From contig NZ_CAMPPY010000001.1 of assembly GCF_946902915.1 (NCBI RefSeq), forward strand, positions 1 to 64,000: 64,000 nucleotides of DNA, in the 5' to 3' direction. The stretch comes from Streptococcus sp. Marseille-Q5986. Lineage in GTDB: Bacteria > Bacillota > Bacilli > Lactobacillales > Streptococcaceae. The translations under genes and the position numbers were made by a program. Each line of letters starts with the position of its first letter. The first letter of the stretch is position 1. Shown here one piece after another: positions 49,206 through 57,698 of this stretch. The notes beneath the pieces are model-generated. The model was not told the origin of the DNA. It did not search any database and saw only the letters and a list, made by a program, of their open reading frames with translations.

Positions 49206-49829
49206 ATGCTGAAAGCAGTTAGAGAATACCTATCATTTGCAGGAGTCCAGTACCGTAATCCTGATAAAGCTGGTGATGAAAGAGAAAAGATGTTGGCCTT
49301 GCGGCAAAAAGGTCAAGAGGCTCGGAGGTCTTTTACAGAATTGGCTAAAACTTTTCAAGCTAGTCATCCAGAATGGCAACTGCAACAGACTAGTCAGTGG
49401 ATGAACCAAGCGCAGCGTTTGCGACCGCATTTCTGGGCCTATCTACAGAGAGATGGACAAGTGACAGAACCTATGATGGCCTTACGTTTGTGTGGAACAC
49501 CTGCTGATTATGGGATTTCTTTAGAGGTCAGTTTCATCGAGCGTAAGAAAGACGAGCAGACCTTAGACAAGCAAGCCAAGGTTTTAGAAATTCCAGTGCT
49601 AGAAGGAATTTATTATCTAGTTTATTCAAATGGGGAAAGTCATAAGGTGGAGGCTACTGAGGAGAATCGTCATACTTTATGCGAGAAGGTGAGAAGTCAG
49701 GAAGCCCGAAAAGTTTTGGTCAAGTCAGATGTTTCCCTCATTGAAAATCAGTCAGTAGAAGCGATATCGGAAAAATTAGAAGAAGCCTATATTCGCCTAC
49801 TTCCTTATTATGAGGGAACGAGGAAGTAA
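49206..49829 (+). CDS. Conserved streptococcal protein of unknown function
   Basis: I recognise this 207-residue protein only as a conserved neighbour of the rnpA-yidC-jag group and the ula cluster in streptococci. It is soluble, with no signal peptide or membrane helix, a basic N-terminal half, and a C-terminal half containing EGIYYLVYSNGESHKVEATEENR (core residues). The ATG follows AGGAAAGG. It is transcribed after the jag terminator. No catalytic motif stands out, so no function is proposed. Confidence 0.72.
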   Translation: MLKAVREYLSFAGVQYRNPDKAGDEREKMLALRQKGQEARRSFTELAKTFQASHPEWQLQQTSQWMNQAQRLRPHFWAYLQRDGQVTEPMMALRLCGTPADYGISLEVSFIERKKDEQTLDKQAKVLEIPVLEGIYYLVYSNGESHKVEATEENRHTLCEKVRSQEARKVLVKSDVSLIENQSVEAISEKLEEAYIRLLPYYEGTRK

Positions 49830-49857
49830 ACTTTCTCAAAAAATATCATAAATCGTA

Positions 49858-49925
49858 CAGTCCAAGAGTGAACAGTCCGCTGTGTAATTCTTGGTCTTTT
49901 TGTTATCGTTTTCAAATTATATAAT
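49858..49925 (+). promoter_or_regulatory. Activator-type dyad and promoter of the ula operon
   Basis: A dyad with outer arms CCAAGA (49862-49867) and TCTTGG (49889-49894) and inner arms ACAG/CTGT ends two bases before a weak -35 TTTTTG (49897-49902); -10 TATAAT is at 49920-49925 after a 17-base spacer. A closely related dyad with exactly the same geometry lies ahead of ulaG (56384-56428). A weak -35 with a dyad abutting it is typical of activator control, so UlaR is the likely binder. Confidence 0.7.
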
Positions 49926-49959
49926 AAACTTACAAAAACAATTCAAAAGGAGAACAATT

Positions 49960-51417
49960 ATGGAAGTCGTTTCAAGTGTTCTAAATTGGTTTTCTAGCAA
50001 TATTTTGCAGAATCCCGCATTTTTCGTAGGTTTATTGGTGTTGATAGGATATGCACTTTTGAAAAAACCTGCCCATGACGTTTTTTCAGGGTTTGTTAAA
50101 GCAACAGTAGGGTATATGTTGCTTAACGTGGGTGCTGGTGGTTTGGTTACAACTTTCCGTCCAATCTTGGCAGCACTCAACTTTAAATTCCAAATTGGTG
50201 CGGCAGTTATCGACCCTTACTTTGGACTTGCTGCAGCAAACAACAAAATTGCAGCTGAGTTTCCAGATTTTGTTGGAACTGCAACTACAGCTCTATTGAT
50301 CGGTTTTGGAGTAAATATCTTGCTTGTAGCTCTACGCAAGATTACGAAAGTAAGAACCCTCTTTATTACTGGTCACATCATGGTACAACAAGCTGCGACT
50401 GTATCTCTTATGGTTCTATTCTTAGTTCCACAATTGCGCAATGCTTACGGTACAGCAGCAATCGGTATCATCTGTGGACTTTACTGGGCAGTTAGTTCAA
50501 ATATGACTGTTGAGGCGACTCAACGCTTGACTGGTGGTGGCGGATTTGCGATTGGTCACCAACAGCAATTTGCAATCTGGTTTGTAGATAAAATCGCAGG
50601 ACGTTTTGGTAAGAAGGAAGAAAGTCTAGACAATCTTAAATTACCTAAGTTCCTCTCTATCTTCCACGATACAGTAGTTGCCTCTGCAACTTTGATGCTG
50701 GTCTTCTTTGGTGCTATTCTCTTAATCTTGGGACCAGAAATCATGTCAAATAAAGAAGTCATCACTTCAGGAACTTTGTTCAATCCTGCTAAGCAAGACT
50801 TCTTCATGTACATTATTCAAACAGCCTTCACCTTTTCAGTTTACTTGTTTATCTTGATGCAAGGTGTCCGCATGTTCGTATCTGAGTTGACAAATGCCTT
50901 CCAAGGTATTTCAAACAAATTGTTGCCAGGTTCATTCCCAGCGGTCGACGTTGCAGCTTCTTATGGATTTGGATCTCCAAACGCTGTCTTGTCTGGATTT
51001 GCCTTTGGTTTGATTGGTCAATTGATTACAATCGTTCTACTTATTGTCTTCAAAAACCCTATCCTTATCATCACAGGATTTATACCGGTATTCTTTGATA
51101 ATGCAGCCATCGCTGTTTACGCTGACAAACGTGGTGGTTGGAAAGCAGCAGTTATCTTATCATTTATCTCAGGTGTGCTTCAAGTTGCCCTCGGTGCTCT
51201 CTGTGTAGCCCTTCTTGACTTGGCATCTTACGGTGGTTACCATGGAAATATCGACTTTGAATTCCCATGGCTTGGATTTGGCTACATCTTCAAATACCTC
51301 GGTATTGTTGGTTATGTACTTGTATGTCTCTTCTTGCTTGTTATTCCTCAACTTCAATTTGCCAAAGCAAAAGATAAAGAAAAATACTACAACGGTGAAG
51401 TTCAAGAAGAAGCATAG
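49960..51417 (+). CDS. ulaA: L-ascorbate PTS transporter, EIIC
   Basis: UlaA imports L-ascorbate while UlaC and UlaB pass phosphate to it. The 485-residue membrane protein has about eleven helices and the EIIC-Asc signatures NVGAGGLVTTFRPI, GHIMVQQAATVS and TGGGGFAIGHQQQ. I start it at 49960, seven bases after AAAGGAG; the upstream frame covers the promoter. It is the first gene of the ulaABCDEF operon. The sugar is inferred from the downstream pathway genes. Confidence 0.95.
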   Translation: MEVVSSVLNWFSSNILQNPAFFVGLLVLIGYALLKKPAHDVFSGFVKATVGYMLLNVGAGGLVTTFRPILAALNFKFQIGAAVIDPYFGLAAANNKIAAEFPDFVGTATTALLIGFGVNILLVALRKITKVRTLFITGHIMVQQAATVSLMVLFLVPQLRNAYGTAAIGIICGLYWAVSSNMTVEATQRLTGGGGFAIGHQQQFAIWFVDKIAGRFGKKEESLDNLKLPKFLSIFHDTVVASATLMLVFFGAILLILGPEIMSNKEVITSGTLFNPAKQDFFMYIIQTAFTFSVYLFILMQGVRMFVSELTNAFQGISNKLLPGSFPAVDVAASYGFGSPNAVLSGFAFGLIGQLITIVLLIVFKNPILIITGFIPVFFDNAAIAVYADKRGGWKAAVILSFISGVLQVALGALCVALLDLASYGGYHGNIDFEFPWLGFGYIFKYLGIVGYVLVCLFLLVIPQLQFAKAKDKEKYYNGEVQEEA

Positions 51418-51440
51418 TTTCTAGAAAAGGAGAAAATAAA

Positions 51441-51722
51441 ATGGTTAAAGTATTAGCAGCGTGTGGAAATGGAATGGGTTCATCTATGGTTATCAAGATG
51501 AAGGTTGAAAATGCTCTCCGTAAGCTTAATCAAACAGATTTTACAGTCAATTCATGCAGTGTCGGTGAAGCTAAAGGTTTAGCAGCAGGATATGACATCG
51601 TAATCGCTTCTCTTCATTTGATTCGAGAATTGGAAGGGCGAACTAATGGGAAGTTAATTGGGCTTGACAACTTGATGGATGATAAAGAAATCACTGAAAA
51701 ACTCAGTCAAGCACTACAGTAA
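51441..51722 (+). CDS. ulaB: L-ascorbate PTS transporter, EIIB
   Basis: The 93-residue IIB protein carries the phosphorylated cysteine C8 in the loop AACGNGMGSSM and passes phosphate to ascorbate during uptake through UlaA. The size is normal. It follows ulaA after 23 bases with an AAAGGAG site and is separated from ulaC by a hairpin. Confidence 0.93.
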   Translation: MVKVLAACGNGMGSSMVIKMKVENALRKLNQTDFTVNSCSVGEAKGLAAGYDIVIASLHLIRELEGRTNGKLIGLDNLMDDKEITEKLSQALQ

Positions 51723-51728
51723 AAGGTT

Positions 51729-51779
51729 GGAGGGGGCTGGACAGAAACTGAGAGTTATCGTTTCTGTCCTTCTCCCTCT
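51729..51779 (+). other. Long intra-operon hairpin between ulaB and ulaC
   Basis: GGACAGAAAC (51739-51748) and GTTTCTGTCC (51760-51769) form a perfect stem, extended outward by GAGGG pairing CCCTC. Only a weak T stretch follows, so it is more likely a partial terminator or mRNA-stability element that adjusts the ratio of transporter to enzymes than a full stop. Confidence 0.65.
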
Positions 51780-51798
51780 TTAAATAAAGGAGGCAGAT

Positions 51799-52284
51799 AT
51801 GAATTTAAAACAAGCTTTAATTGACAATGACTCGATCCGACTAGGTTTAGAGGCTAAGGATTGGAAAGAGGCAGTCAAGGTAGCAGTAGATCCCTTGATT
51901 GAAAGTGGGGCAATTTTGCCAGAGTATTACGATGCTATCATTGAATCGACTGAAGAGTATGGCCCTTACTATATTTTAATGCCAGGTATGGCTATGCCCC
52001 ATGCTAGACCTGAAGCGGGTGTGCAAAGTGATGCTTTTTCACTGATTACCTTACAAAATCCGGTTGTATTTTCAGATGGGAAAGAGGTATCTGTTTTGTT
52101 GGCACTAGCAGCAACAAGCTCAAAAATTCACACAAGTGTAGCCATTCCACAGATCATTGCCTTATTTGAATTAGAAGATTCTATTGCACGTTTACAGGCT
52201 TGCCAGACTAAAGAAGATGTCTTGGCGATGATTGAAGAATCTAAGGATAGCCCTTATCTCGAAGGATTGGATTTGGAAAGTTAG
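51799..52284 (+). CDS. ulaC: L-ascorbate PTS transporter, EIIA
   Basis: The 161-residue IIA protein has the phosphohistidine H68 in MPGMAMPHARPEAGV, typical of the mannitol/fructose-type IIA fold used by UlaC. It receives phosphate from HPr and hands it to UlaB. AAAGGAGG precedes the ATG. Confidence 0.93.
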   Translation: MNLKQALIDNDSIRLGLEAKDWKEAVKVAVDPLIESGAILPEYYDAIIESTEEYGPYYILMPGMAMPHARPEAGVQSDAFSLITLQNPVVFSDGKEVSVLLALAATSSKIHTSVAIPQIIALFELEDSIARLQACQTKEDVLAMIEESKDSPYLEGLDLES

Positions 52285-52300
52285 AAAGAGGAAAAAAGAG

Positions 52301-52966
52301 ATGACAAAAAGAATACCTAATTTACAAGTTGCATTAGATCATTCAGACTTGCAAGGAGCGATTAAAGCAGCTGTTTCTGTTGGTCAGGAAGTAGATATTA
52401 TCGAAGCTGGAACTGTTTGCTTATTACAAGTTGGAAGTGAACTGGTTGAAGTCTTGCGAAGCCTTTTCCCAGATAAGATTATTGTAGCAGACACAAAATG
52501 TGCCGATGCTGGTGGAACAGTTGCCAAAAATAATGCCGTTCGTGGAGCGGACTGGATGACTTGTATCTGTTGTGCAACCATCCCTACTATGGAAGCGGCT
52601 CTAAAGGCTATCAAGGCTGAACGTGGAGATCGAGGAGAAATTCAGATCGAGCTTTATGGTGATTGGACTTTTGAACAAGCTCAGCTTTGGCTGGATGCAG
52701 GTATCTCACAAGCAATTTATCACCAGTCTCGTGATGCCCTTCTTGCAGGTGAAACTTGGGGTGAAAAAGACCTTAATAAGGTTAAAAAACTCATTGACAT
52801 GGGCTTCCGTGTGTCTGTTACAGGTGGACTGGATGTGGATACACTCAAACTCTTTGAAGGCGTTGATGTCTTTACCTTTATCGCAGGTCGTGGAATTACA
52901 GAGGCTGCGGATCCAGCAGGAGCAGCGCGTGCCTTTAAGGATGAAATCAAACGAATTTGGGGGTAA
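52301..52966 (+). CDS. ulaD: 3-keto-L-gulonate-6-phosphate decarboxylase
   Basis: UlaD decarboxylates 3-keto-L-gulonate-6-phosphate to L-xylulose-5-phosphate. The 221-residue orotidine-decarboxylase-superfamily barrel has DxKxxD as ADTKCADAG (about 66-74), EIQIELYGDWT, and the phosphate site GGLDVDT...IAGRGIT. I start it at 52301 after a GAAAAAAGAG region; the upstream frame lies inside ulaC. Confidence 0.95.
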   Translation: MTKRIPNLQVALDHSDLQGAIKAAVSVGQEVDIIEAGTVCLLQVGSELVEVLRSLFPDKIIVADTKCADAGGTVAKNNAVRGADWMTCICCATIPTMEAALKAIKAERGDRGEIQIELYGDWTFEQAQLWLDAGISQAIYHQSRDALLAGETWGEKDLNKVKKLIDMGFRVSVTGGLDVDTLKLFEGVDVFTFIAGRGITEAADPAGAARAFKDEIKRIWG

Positions 52967-52969
52967 ACC

Positions 52970-53833
52970 ATGGCACGTCCAATTGGAATCTATGAAAAAG
53001 CTACACCCAAGCATTTTACTTGGTTAGAACGCTTGAATTTTGCCAAAGAGTTAGGCTTCGACTTCGTTGAGATGTCGATTGATGAGCGTGATGAACGTTT
53101 GGTCCGTCTAGATTGGAGCAAGGAAGAACGTTTGGAGATTGTGAAAGCTATCTATGAAACAGGTATCCGAATCCCATCCATCTGTTTCTCAGGCCATCGT
53201 CGCTATCCAATGGGGTCAAACGATCCTGTTTTAGAAAAAAAATCGCTAGAACTGATGAAAAAATGTATCGAACTGGCTCAGGATTTGGGAGTTCGTACCA
53301 TTCAACTAGCTGGCTATGATGTTTATTATGAGGAGAAATCCCCTCAAACGCATGAACGCTTTATCAAAAACCTCCGACAAGCCTGTGATTGGGCGGAGGA
53401 GGCTCAGGTGATTTTGGCTATTGAGATTATGGACGATCCTTTTATCAATAGCATTGAGAAGTACTTAGCTGTTGAAAAAGAGATTGATTCACCTTATCTC
53501 TTTGTCTATCCAGATATTGGCAATGTTTCAGCTTGGCATAATGACGTTTATAGTGAATTTTATATCGGGCACCATGCCCTTGCAGCCCTCCATCTTAAGG
53601 ATACCTATCCTGTAACCGAGACTTCAAAAGGACAATTCCGAGATGTTCCTTTTGGGACTGGTTGTGTCAACTGGGAAGCAGCTTTTGATATTTTGAAGAA
53701 GACCAACTATAATGGTCCTTTCCTAATCGAGATGTGGTCTGAAAACTGTGAAACAGTAGAAGAAACCAAAGCAGCTATCAAAGCAGCTCAAGATTTCCTC
53801 TACCCATTAATAAAGAAAGCGGGTTTGATGTAA
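52970..53833 (+). CDS. ulaE: L-xylulose-5-phosphate 3-epimerase
   Basis: UlaE converts L-xylulose-5-phosphate to L-ribulose-5-phosphate. The 287-residue xylose-isomerase-like TIM barrel carries EMSIDERDERL, the metal-site glutamate in AIEIMDDPF and the segment HLKDTYPV with the conserved His. Length is standard for SgaU/UlaE. It begins three bases after ulaD and ends two bases before the ulaF start. Confidence 0.94.
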   Translation: MARPIGIYEKATPKHFTWLERLNFAKELGFDFVEMSIDERDERLVRLDWSKEERLEIVKAIYETGIRIPSICFSGHRRYPMGSNDPVLEKKSLELMKKCIELAQDLGVRTIQLAGYDVYYEEKSPQTHERFIKNLRQACDWAEEAQVILAIEIMDDPFINSIEKYLAVEKEIDSPYLFVYPDIGNVSAWHNDVYSEFYIGHHALAALHLKDTYPVTETSKGQFRDVPFGTGCVNWEAAFDILKKTNYNGPFLIEMWSENCETVEETKAAIKAAQDFLYPLIKKAGLM

Positions 53834-53834
53834 G

Positions 53835-54539
53835 ATGAATCAAGTAATCAATGATATGAGAAAGCGTGTCTGCGAAGCCAATCAATCTCTTCCTAAGCAT
53901 GGCTTGGTTAAATTCACATGGGGCAATGTCTCAGAAGTGAATCGTGAACTAGGTGTGATTGTTATCAAACCGTCTGGCGTGGATTACGATAAATTGACTC
54001 CTGAAAACATGGTGGTGACAGATTTGGATGGGAAGGTTCTTGAAGGCGATTTGAGACCATCTTCTGACCTGCCAACCCACGTAGAGTTATACAAGGCTTG
54101 GCCTGCTATTGGTAGTGTGGTCCACACTCATTCGACAGAGGCAGTTGGTTGGGCACAGGCGGGACGCGATATCCCATTTTATGGGACAACACATGCCGAC
54201 TATTTTTACGGACCAATTCCTTGTGCTCGTAGCTTGACTAAGGACGAAGTTGAAGTAGCTTATGAAAAGGATACAGGCTTAGTCATTCTAGAAGAATTTG
54301 ACCGTCGTGGGCTCAATCCGGTTGAAGTACCAGGAATTGTTGTACGCAATCACGGTCCATTCACCTGGGGTAAAAATCCAGAGAATGCTGTTTATCACTC
54401 TGTCGTATTAGAGGAAGTATCAAAGATGAACCGCTTCACAGAGCAAATCAATCCAAGAGTTGAACCAGCTCCACAGTACATACTGGAAAAACATTACCAA
54501 AGAAAGCACGGACCAAATGCCTACTATGGTCAAAAATAA
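53835..54539 (+). CDS. ulaF: L-ribulose-5-phosphate 4-epimerase
   Basis: UlaF makes D-xylulose-5-phosphate, which enters the pentose phosphate pathway. The 234-residue class II aldolase-like enzyme has GNVSEVNRE, the zinc-site HTHSTEAVG (about 95-103), HADYFYG and VRNHGPFTWG. Length is typical for AraD/UlaF/SgaE. It closes the ulaABCDEF operon and is followed by a long hairpin. Confidence 0.95.
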   Translation: MNQVINDMRKRVCEANQSLPKHGLVKFTWGNVSEVNRELGVIVIKPSGVDYDKLTPENMVVTDLDGKVLEGDLRPSSDLPTHVELYKAWPAIGSVVHTHSTEAVGWAQAGRDIPFYGTTHADYFYGPIPCARSLTKDEVEVAYEKDTGLVILEEFDRRGLNPVEVPGIVVRNHGPFTWGKNPENAVYHSVVLEEVSKMNRFTEQINPRVEPAPQYILEKHYQRKHGPNAYYGQK

Positions 54540-54557
54540 AAAACGAGCAATTGAAAA

Positions 54558-54585
54558 GAGGCTTGGAGATATCTAAGCCTCCCTT
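54558..54585 (+). terminator. Hairpin terminator after ulaF
   Basis: GAGGCTT (54558-54564) and AAGCCTC (54575-54581) pair with an inner AGAT/ATCT arm. The T run is weak (CCCTTTG), so termination may be partial. Confidence 0.65.
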
Positions 54586-54613
54586 TGCAATGAAACCGAA
54601 AAGCAAACCAGCT

Positions 54614-54659
54614 AATGATAAATATTATCATTGAAATATTTTTATTAAAGTGTTATGAT
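54614..54659 (+). promoter_or_regulatory. ulaR promoter with overlapping 19-base dyad
   Basis: AATGATAAATATTATCATT (54614-54632) is a perfect inverted repeat with an ATA centre. It overlaps the start of the -35 box TTGAAA (54631-54636), which is 17 bases from -10 TATGAT (54654-54659). The dyad differs from those before ulaA and ulaG, so a different regulator probably binds. Confidence 0.6.
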
Positions 54660-54704
54660 GGGGAGACTGTTTGATTGATTAGTCCCGAATAATAGGAGGA
54701 GAAG

Positions 54705-56375
54705 ATGGTATTAGATAAAACGAGTTGTGAGCTATTGCTGTACCTCATGGATCAAGAATCTCCCAAAACGATTATGACCATTTCCAAAGATTTGAGGCAA
54801 TCAAGGAGAAAGATCTACTATCATATTGATAAAATTAATGATGCGCTGGGCAATCCTGAATATCATCTTGTTAGTCTTCCTCGTATCGGTGTCTATTTGA
54901 CAGAGGAGCAGAGACTTGCTTGTCAGCAACTTTTATCCGAAGTTGACTCCTACGACTATGTGATGAGTGGGGAAGAACGCATGCAGATGATGTTGTTTTG
55001 GATTGGAATTGCTAAAGAACGCATCACTATCGAAAAGCTTATGGAATTAACAGAAGTTTCGCGCAACACCGTTTTAAATGATCTCAACACTATTCGTTAT
55101 CAGTTAAGTTTGGAACAGTATCAGGTGACCTTGCAAGTAAGTAAATCACAAGGTTATTATCTTAGTGCCCATCCTTTAAATAAAATTCAGCATCTTCAAT
55201 CTCTCTTATACCACCTCTTTATGGAAGGAAATGAGGCTTTTGTTACTATTCTTGAAGATAAGATTAGGGATAGATTCCAAGGAGAGTTGCTCTTATCCAG
55301 ACAAATGCATCAGTTTCTCAAGGAGCAGGTGCCTCTAGTTGAACAGGACTTAGGGAAAAAGATTAACCATCACGAAGTTACCTTTATGTTACGTGTGCTT
55401 CCCTATCTGCTTTTAAGTTGTGATAACATCACTCGCTATCAAGAGAAACATCAGGATATTGAACAAGAATTTTCTTTGATTCGCAGAAGGATAGAGTACC
55501 GAGTGTCTAAAAAATTGAGTAAACGTCTTTTTGAAAGTTTTGAGATTTCTTTATCAGAACTTGAAGTTTCCCTACTAGCAATTCTCCTTCTATCCTATAG
55601 AAAGGATAGGGACATTCATGCAGAAAGCAAAGATTTTCATCAGTTAAGGAATAGCCTGGAAGAGTTTATCTGGCATTTTGAATCGCAGACCAAGATGGAA
55701 ATTGAAAACAAGGAAGACTTGTTACGTAACCTGCTGATCCATTGTAAAGCTTTGTTGTTTAGAAAAACCTATGGAATTTTTTCTAAGAATCCTCTCACAA
55801 AACAAATTCGCTCCAAGTATAGTGATCTCTTTATCATCACTAAAAAGTGTGCAGAGATTTTAGAGGAAGCCTGGTTTGTGCATTTGACGGACGATGAGAT
55901 CGCTTATCTGACGATTCACGTTGGCGGATTTTTGAAATATACCCCCTCTTCTCGGAATACCACCCAAAAAATCTATCTTGTTTGTGATGAAGGAGTGGGA
56001 GTTTCCAAACTTTTGCTCAAACAATGTCGATTCTATCTTCCAAATGAGCAAATCGGAGCAGTTTTCACAACAGAACAGTTTAAAAGTGTCGAAGATATTG
56101 CCTTGGTGGATTTGGTGATTACAACAAATGATGAACTCGAGAGTCGCTTTCCTGTCTTAAAGGTCAATCCTATACTAGAGGCAGAAGATATCTTGCGTAT
56201 CGTCGATTATCTGAAATACAAGGTTTTTCGAAAGGACGGCAGAAGTTTTAGTGAAAATTTATCAACCATTATATCAACTTATATACCCGACAAGCATGCT
56301 GCGGTGAAGTTACAAGAGGAAATTCAAGCACTTATTAACCAAGAATTGGTTATCCAGTCCTTTTTTGAAGAATGA
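54705..56375 (+). CDS. ulaR: PRD-containing transcriptional activator UlaR (BglG/MtlR type)
   Basis: This 556-residue regulator has two N-terminal winged helix-turn-helix domains (about 1-135; [16 protein letters not shown] and [17 protein letters not shown]), two PTS regulatory domains (about 180-400, conserved His in the KINHHEVTF and YLTIHVGG motifs) and a C-terminal EIIB-like domain (about 405-490, [16 protein letters not shown] with its Cys). It lacks the RNA-binding CAT domain, so it should act on DNA. It is likely to sense ascorbate import through PTS phosphorylation and activate the dyad-containing ulaA and ulaG promoters. UlaR is known as an activator of ula genes in pneumococcus. 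Confidence 0.9.
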   Translation: MVLDKTSCELLLYLMDQESPKTIMTISKDLRQSRRKIYYHIDKINDALGNPEYHLVSLPRIGVYLTEEQRLACQQLLSEVDSYDYVMSGEERMQMMLFWIGIAKERITIEKLMELTEVSRNTVLNDLNTIRYQLSLEQYQVTLQVSKSQGYYLSAHPLNKIQHLQSLLYHLFMEGNEAFVTILEDKIRDRFQGELLLSRQMHQFLKEQVPLVEQDLGKKINHHEVTFMLRVLPYLLLSCDNITRYQEKHQDIEQEFSLIRRRIEYRVSKKLSKRLFESFEISLSELEVSLLAILLLSYRKDRDIHAESKDFHQLRNSLEEFIWHFESQTKMEIENKEDLLRNLLIHCKALLFRKTYGIFSKNPLTKQIRSKYSDLFIITKKCAEILEEAWFVHLTDDEIAYLTIHVGGFLKYTPSSRNTTQKIYLVCDEGVGVSKLLLKQCRFYLPNEQIGAVFTTEQFKSVEDIALVDLVITTNDELESRFPVLKVNPILEAEDILRIVDYLKYKVFRKDGRSFSENLSTIISTYIPDKHAAVKLQEEIQALINQELVIQSFFEE

Positions 56376-56383
56376 TAATACCA

Positions 56384-56451
56384 CAGTCCAATGATGAACA
56401 CAAACCTGTGTTTTTCTTGGTCTTTTTTAATCTCATGGGGGATGGTATACT
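56384..56451 (+). promoter_or_regulatory. Activator-type dyad and promoter of ulaG
   Basis: Outer arms CCAA (56388-56391) and TTGG (56417-56420) and inner arms AACACA/TGTGTT (56397-56402, 56407-56412) form a dyad whose end is two bases from a T-run -35 (56423-56428). -10 TATACT (56446-56451), with an extended TGG, follows after 17 bases. Shared residues with the ulaA site include CAGTCCAA, TGAACA, CTGTGT and TTCTTGGTCTTTTT. Confidence 0.7.
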
Positions 56452-56494
56452 AAGGATGAAAACAATACTTGAACAAAATATGGAGGACATCATA

Positions 56495-57586
56495 ATGCCA
56501 AACGTAAAAGAAATTACAAGAGAATCATGGATTCTAGCAACTTTTCCAGAGTGGGGAACATGGCTCAACGAAGAAATCGAAGAAGAAGTCGTCCCTGAAG
56601 GAAACTTTTCAATGTGGTGGCTTGGTAACTGTGGAACTTGGATCAAGACACCTGGTGGAGCTAACGTTGTGATGGACCTTTGGTCAAACCGTGGAAAATC
56701 TACTAAAAAAGTGAAAGATATGGTTCGTGGGCACCAAATGGCAAATATGGCAGGGGTACGTAAATTGCAACCAAACTTGCGTGTACAGCCGATGGTGATT
56801 GACCCATTTGCAATCAATGAGTTAGACTACTACTTGGTTTCTCACTTCCATAGCGATCATATTGATCCTTACACAGCAGCAGCGATTTTAAACAATCCAA
56901 AATTAGAGCATGTTAAATTTATCGGACCTTACCATTGCGGACTTATCTGGGAAGGATGGGGAGTTCCAAAAGAACGCATTATTGTAGTTAAACCGGGTGA
57001 CACGATTGAACTTAAAGACATGAAGATTCATGCTGTTGAATCCTTTGACCGTACCTGTTTGGTAACATTACCAGTCAACGGCGCTGATGAGACAGGTGGA
57101 GAATTGGCAGGTTTGGCTGTCACTGATGAAGAAATGGCTCAAAAAGCTGTTAACTATATCTTTGAAACACCTGGTGGCACCATCTACCACGGTGCAGACT
57201 CTCACTTCTCAAACTATTTTGCAAAACATGGTAAAGACTTTAGAATTGATGTTGCTTTGAATAACTATGGTGAAAACCCAGTTGGTATCCAAGATAAAAT
57301 GACCTCTATCGATCTTCTTCGTATGGCAGAAAATCTACGTGCCAAAGTCATTATCCCAGTTCACTATGATATCTGGTCTAACTTTATGGCTTCTACAAAT
57401 GAAATCTTAGAATTGTGGAAGATGAGAAAAGACCGTTTGCAGTACAACTTTCATCCATTTATCTGGGAAGTAGGTGGTAAGTACACTTATCCTCAAGACC
57501 AACACTTGGTAGAATACCATCACCCACGTGGTTTTGATGACTGTTTTGAGCAAGATTCAAATATCCAGTTCAAAGCTTTACTCTAA
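56495..57586 (+). CDS. ulaG: L-ascorbate-6-phosphate lactonase
   Basis: UlaG opens the lactone ring of L-ascorbate-6-phosphate, the first step after uptake. The 363-residue metallo-beta-lactamase-fold protein has [11 protein letters not shown] (metal ligands), [16 protein letters not shown] and [12 protein letters not shown] start it at 56495, after GGAGG, giving [12 protein letters not shown], the family start; the longer frame includes the promoter. It is transcribed on its own from the UlaR-type promoter. Confidence 0.94.
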   Translation: MPNVKEITRESWILATFPEWGTWLNEEIEEEVVPEGNFSMWWLGNCGTWIKTPGGANVVMDLWSNRGKSTKKVKDMVRGHQMANMAGVRKLQPNLRVQPMVIDPFAINELDYYLVSHFHSDHIDPYTAAAILNNPKLEHVKFIGPYHCGLIWEGWGVPKERIIVVKPGDTIELKDMKIHAVESFDRTCLVTLPVNGADETGGELAGLAVTDEEMAQKAVNYIFETPGGTIYHGADSHFSNYFAKHGKDFRIDVALNNYGENPVGIQDKMTSIDLLRMAENLRAKVIIPVHYDIWSNFMASTNEILELWKMRKDRLQYNFHPFIWEVGGKYTYPQDQHLVEYHHPRGFDDCFEQDSNIQFKALL

Positions 57587-57606
57587 TGTAAAATATTTTT
57601 TGGAGG

Positions 57607-57638
57607 TTATCCGTATGTTGCATGATACGGATAATTTT
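57607..57638 (+). terminator. Terminator between ulaG and tkt
   Basis: TTATCCGTAT and ATACGGATAA form a perfect 10-base stem with an eight-base loop, followed by TTTT. Confidence 0.75.
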
Positions 57639-57646
57639 CATATAAT
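57618..57646 (+). promoter_or_regulatory. Promoter of tkt, embedded in the terminator
   Basis: -35 TTGCAT (57618-57623) lies in the loop of the upstream terminator, and -10 TATAAT (57641-57646) follows 17 bases later. Confidence 0.6.
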
Positions 57647-57698
57647 AGTAAAATAAGATGCGTGATAGACCTATCACCTCAAATAGAAAGGAAATTCT

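Noticed and set aside
56372-56494. N-terminal extension of UlaG
   Set aside because: The region contains the dyad and promoter, and GGAGG precedes the ATG at 56495.
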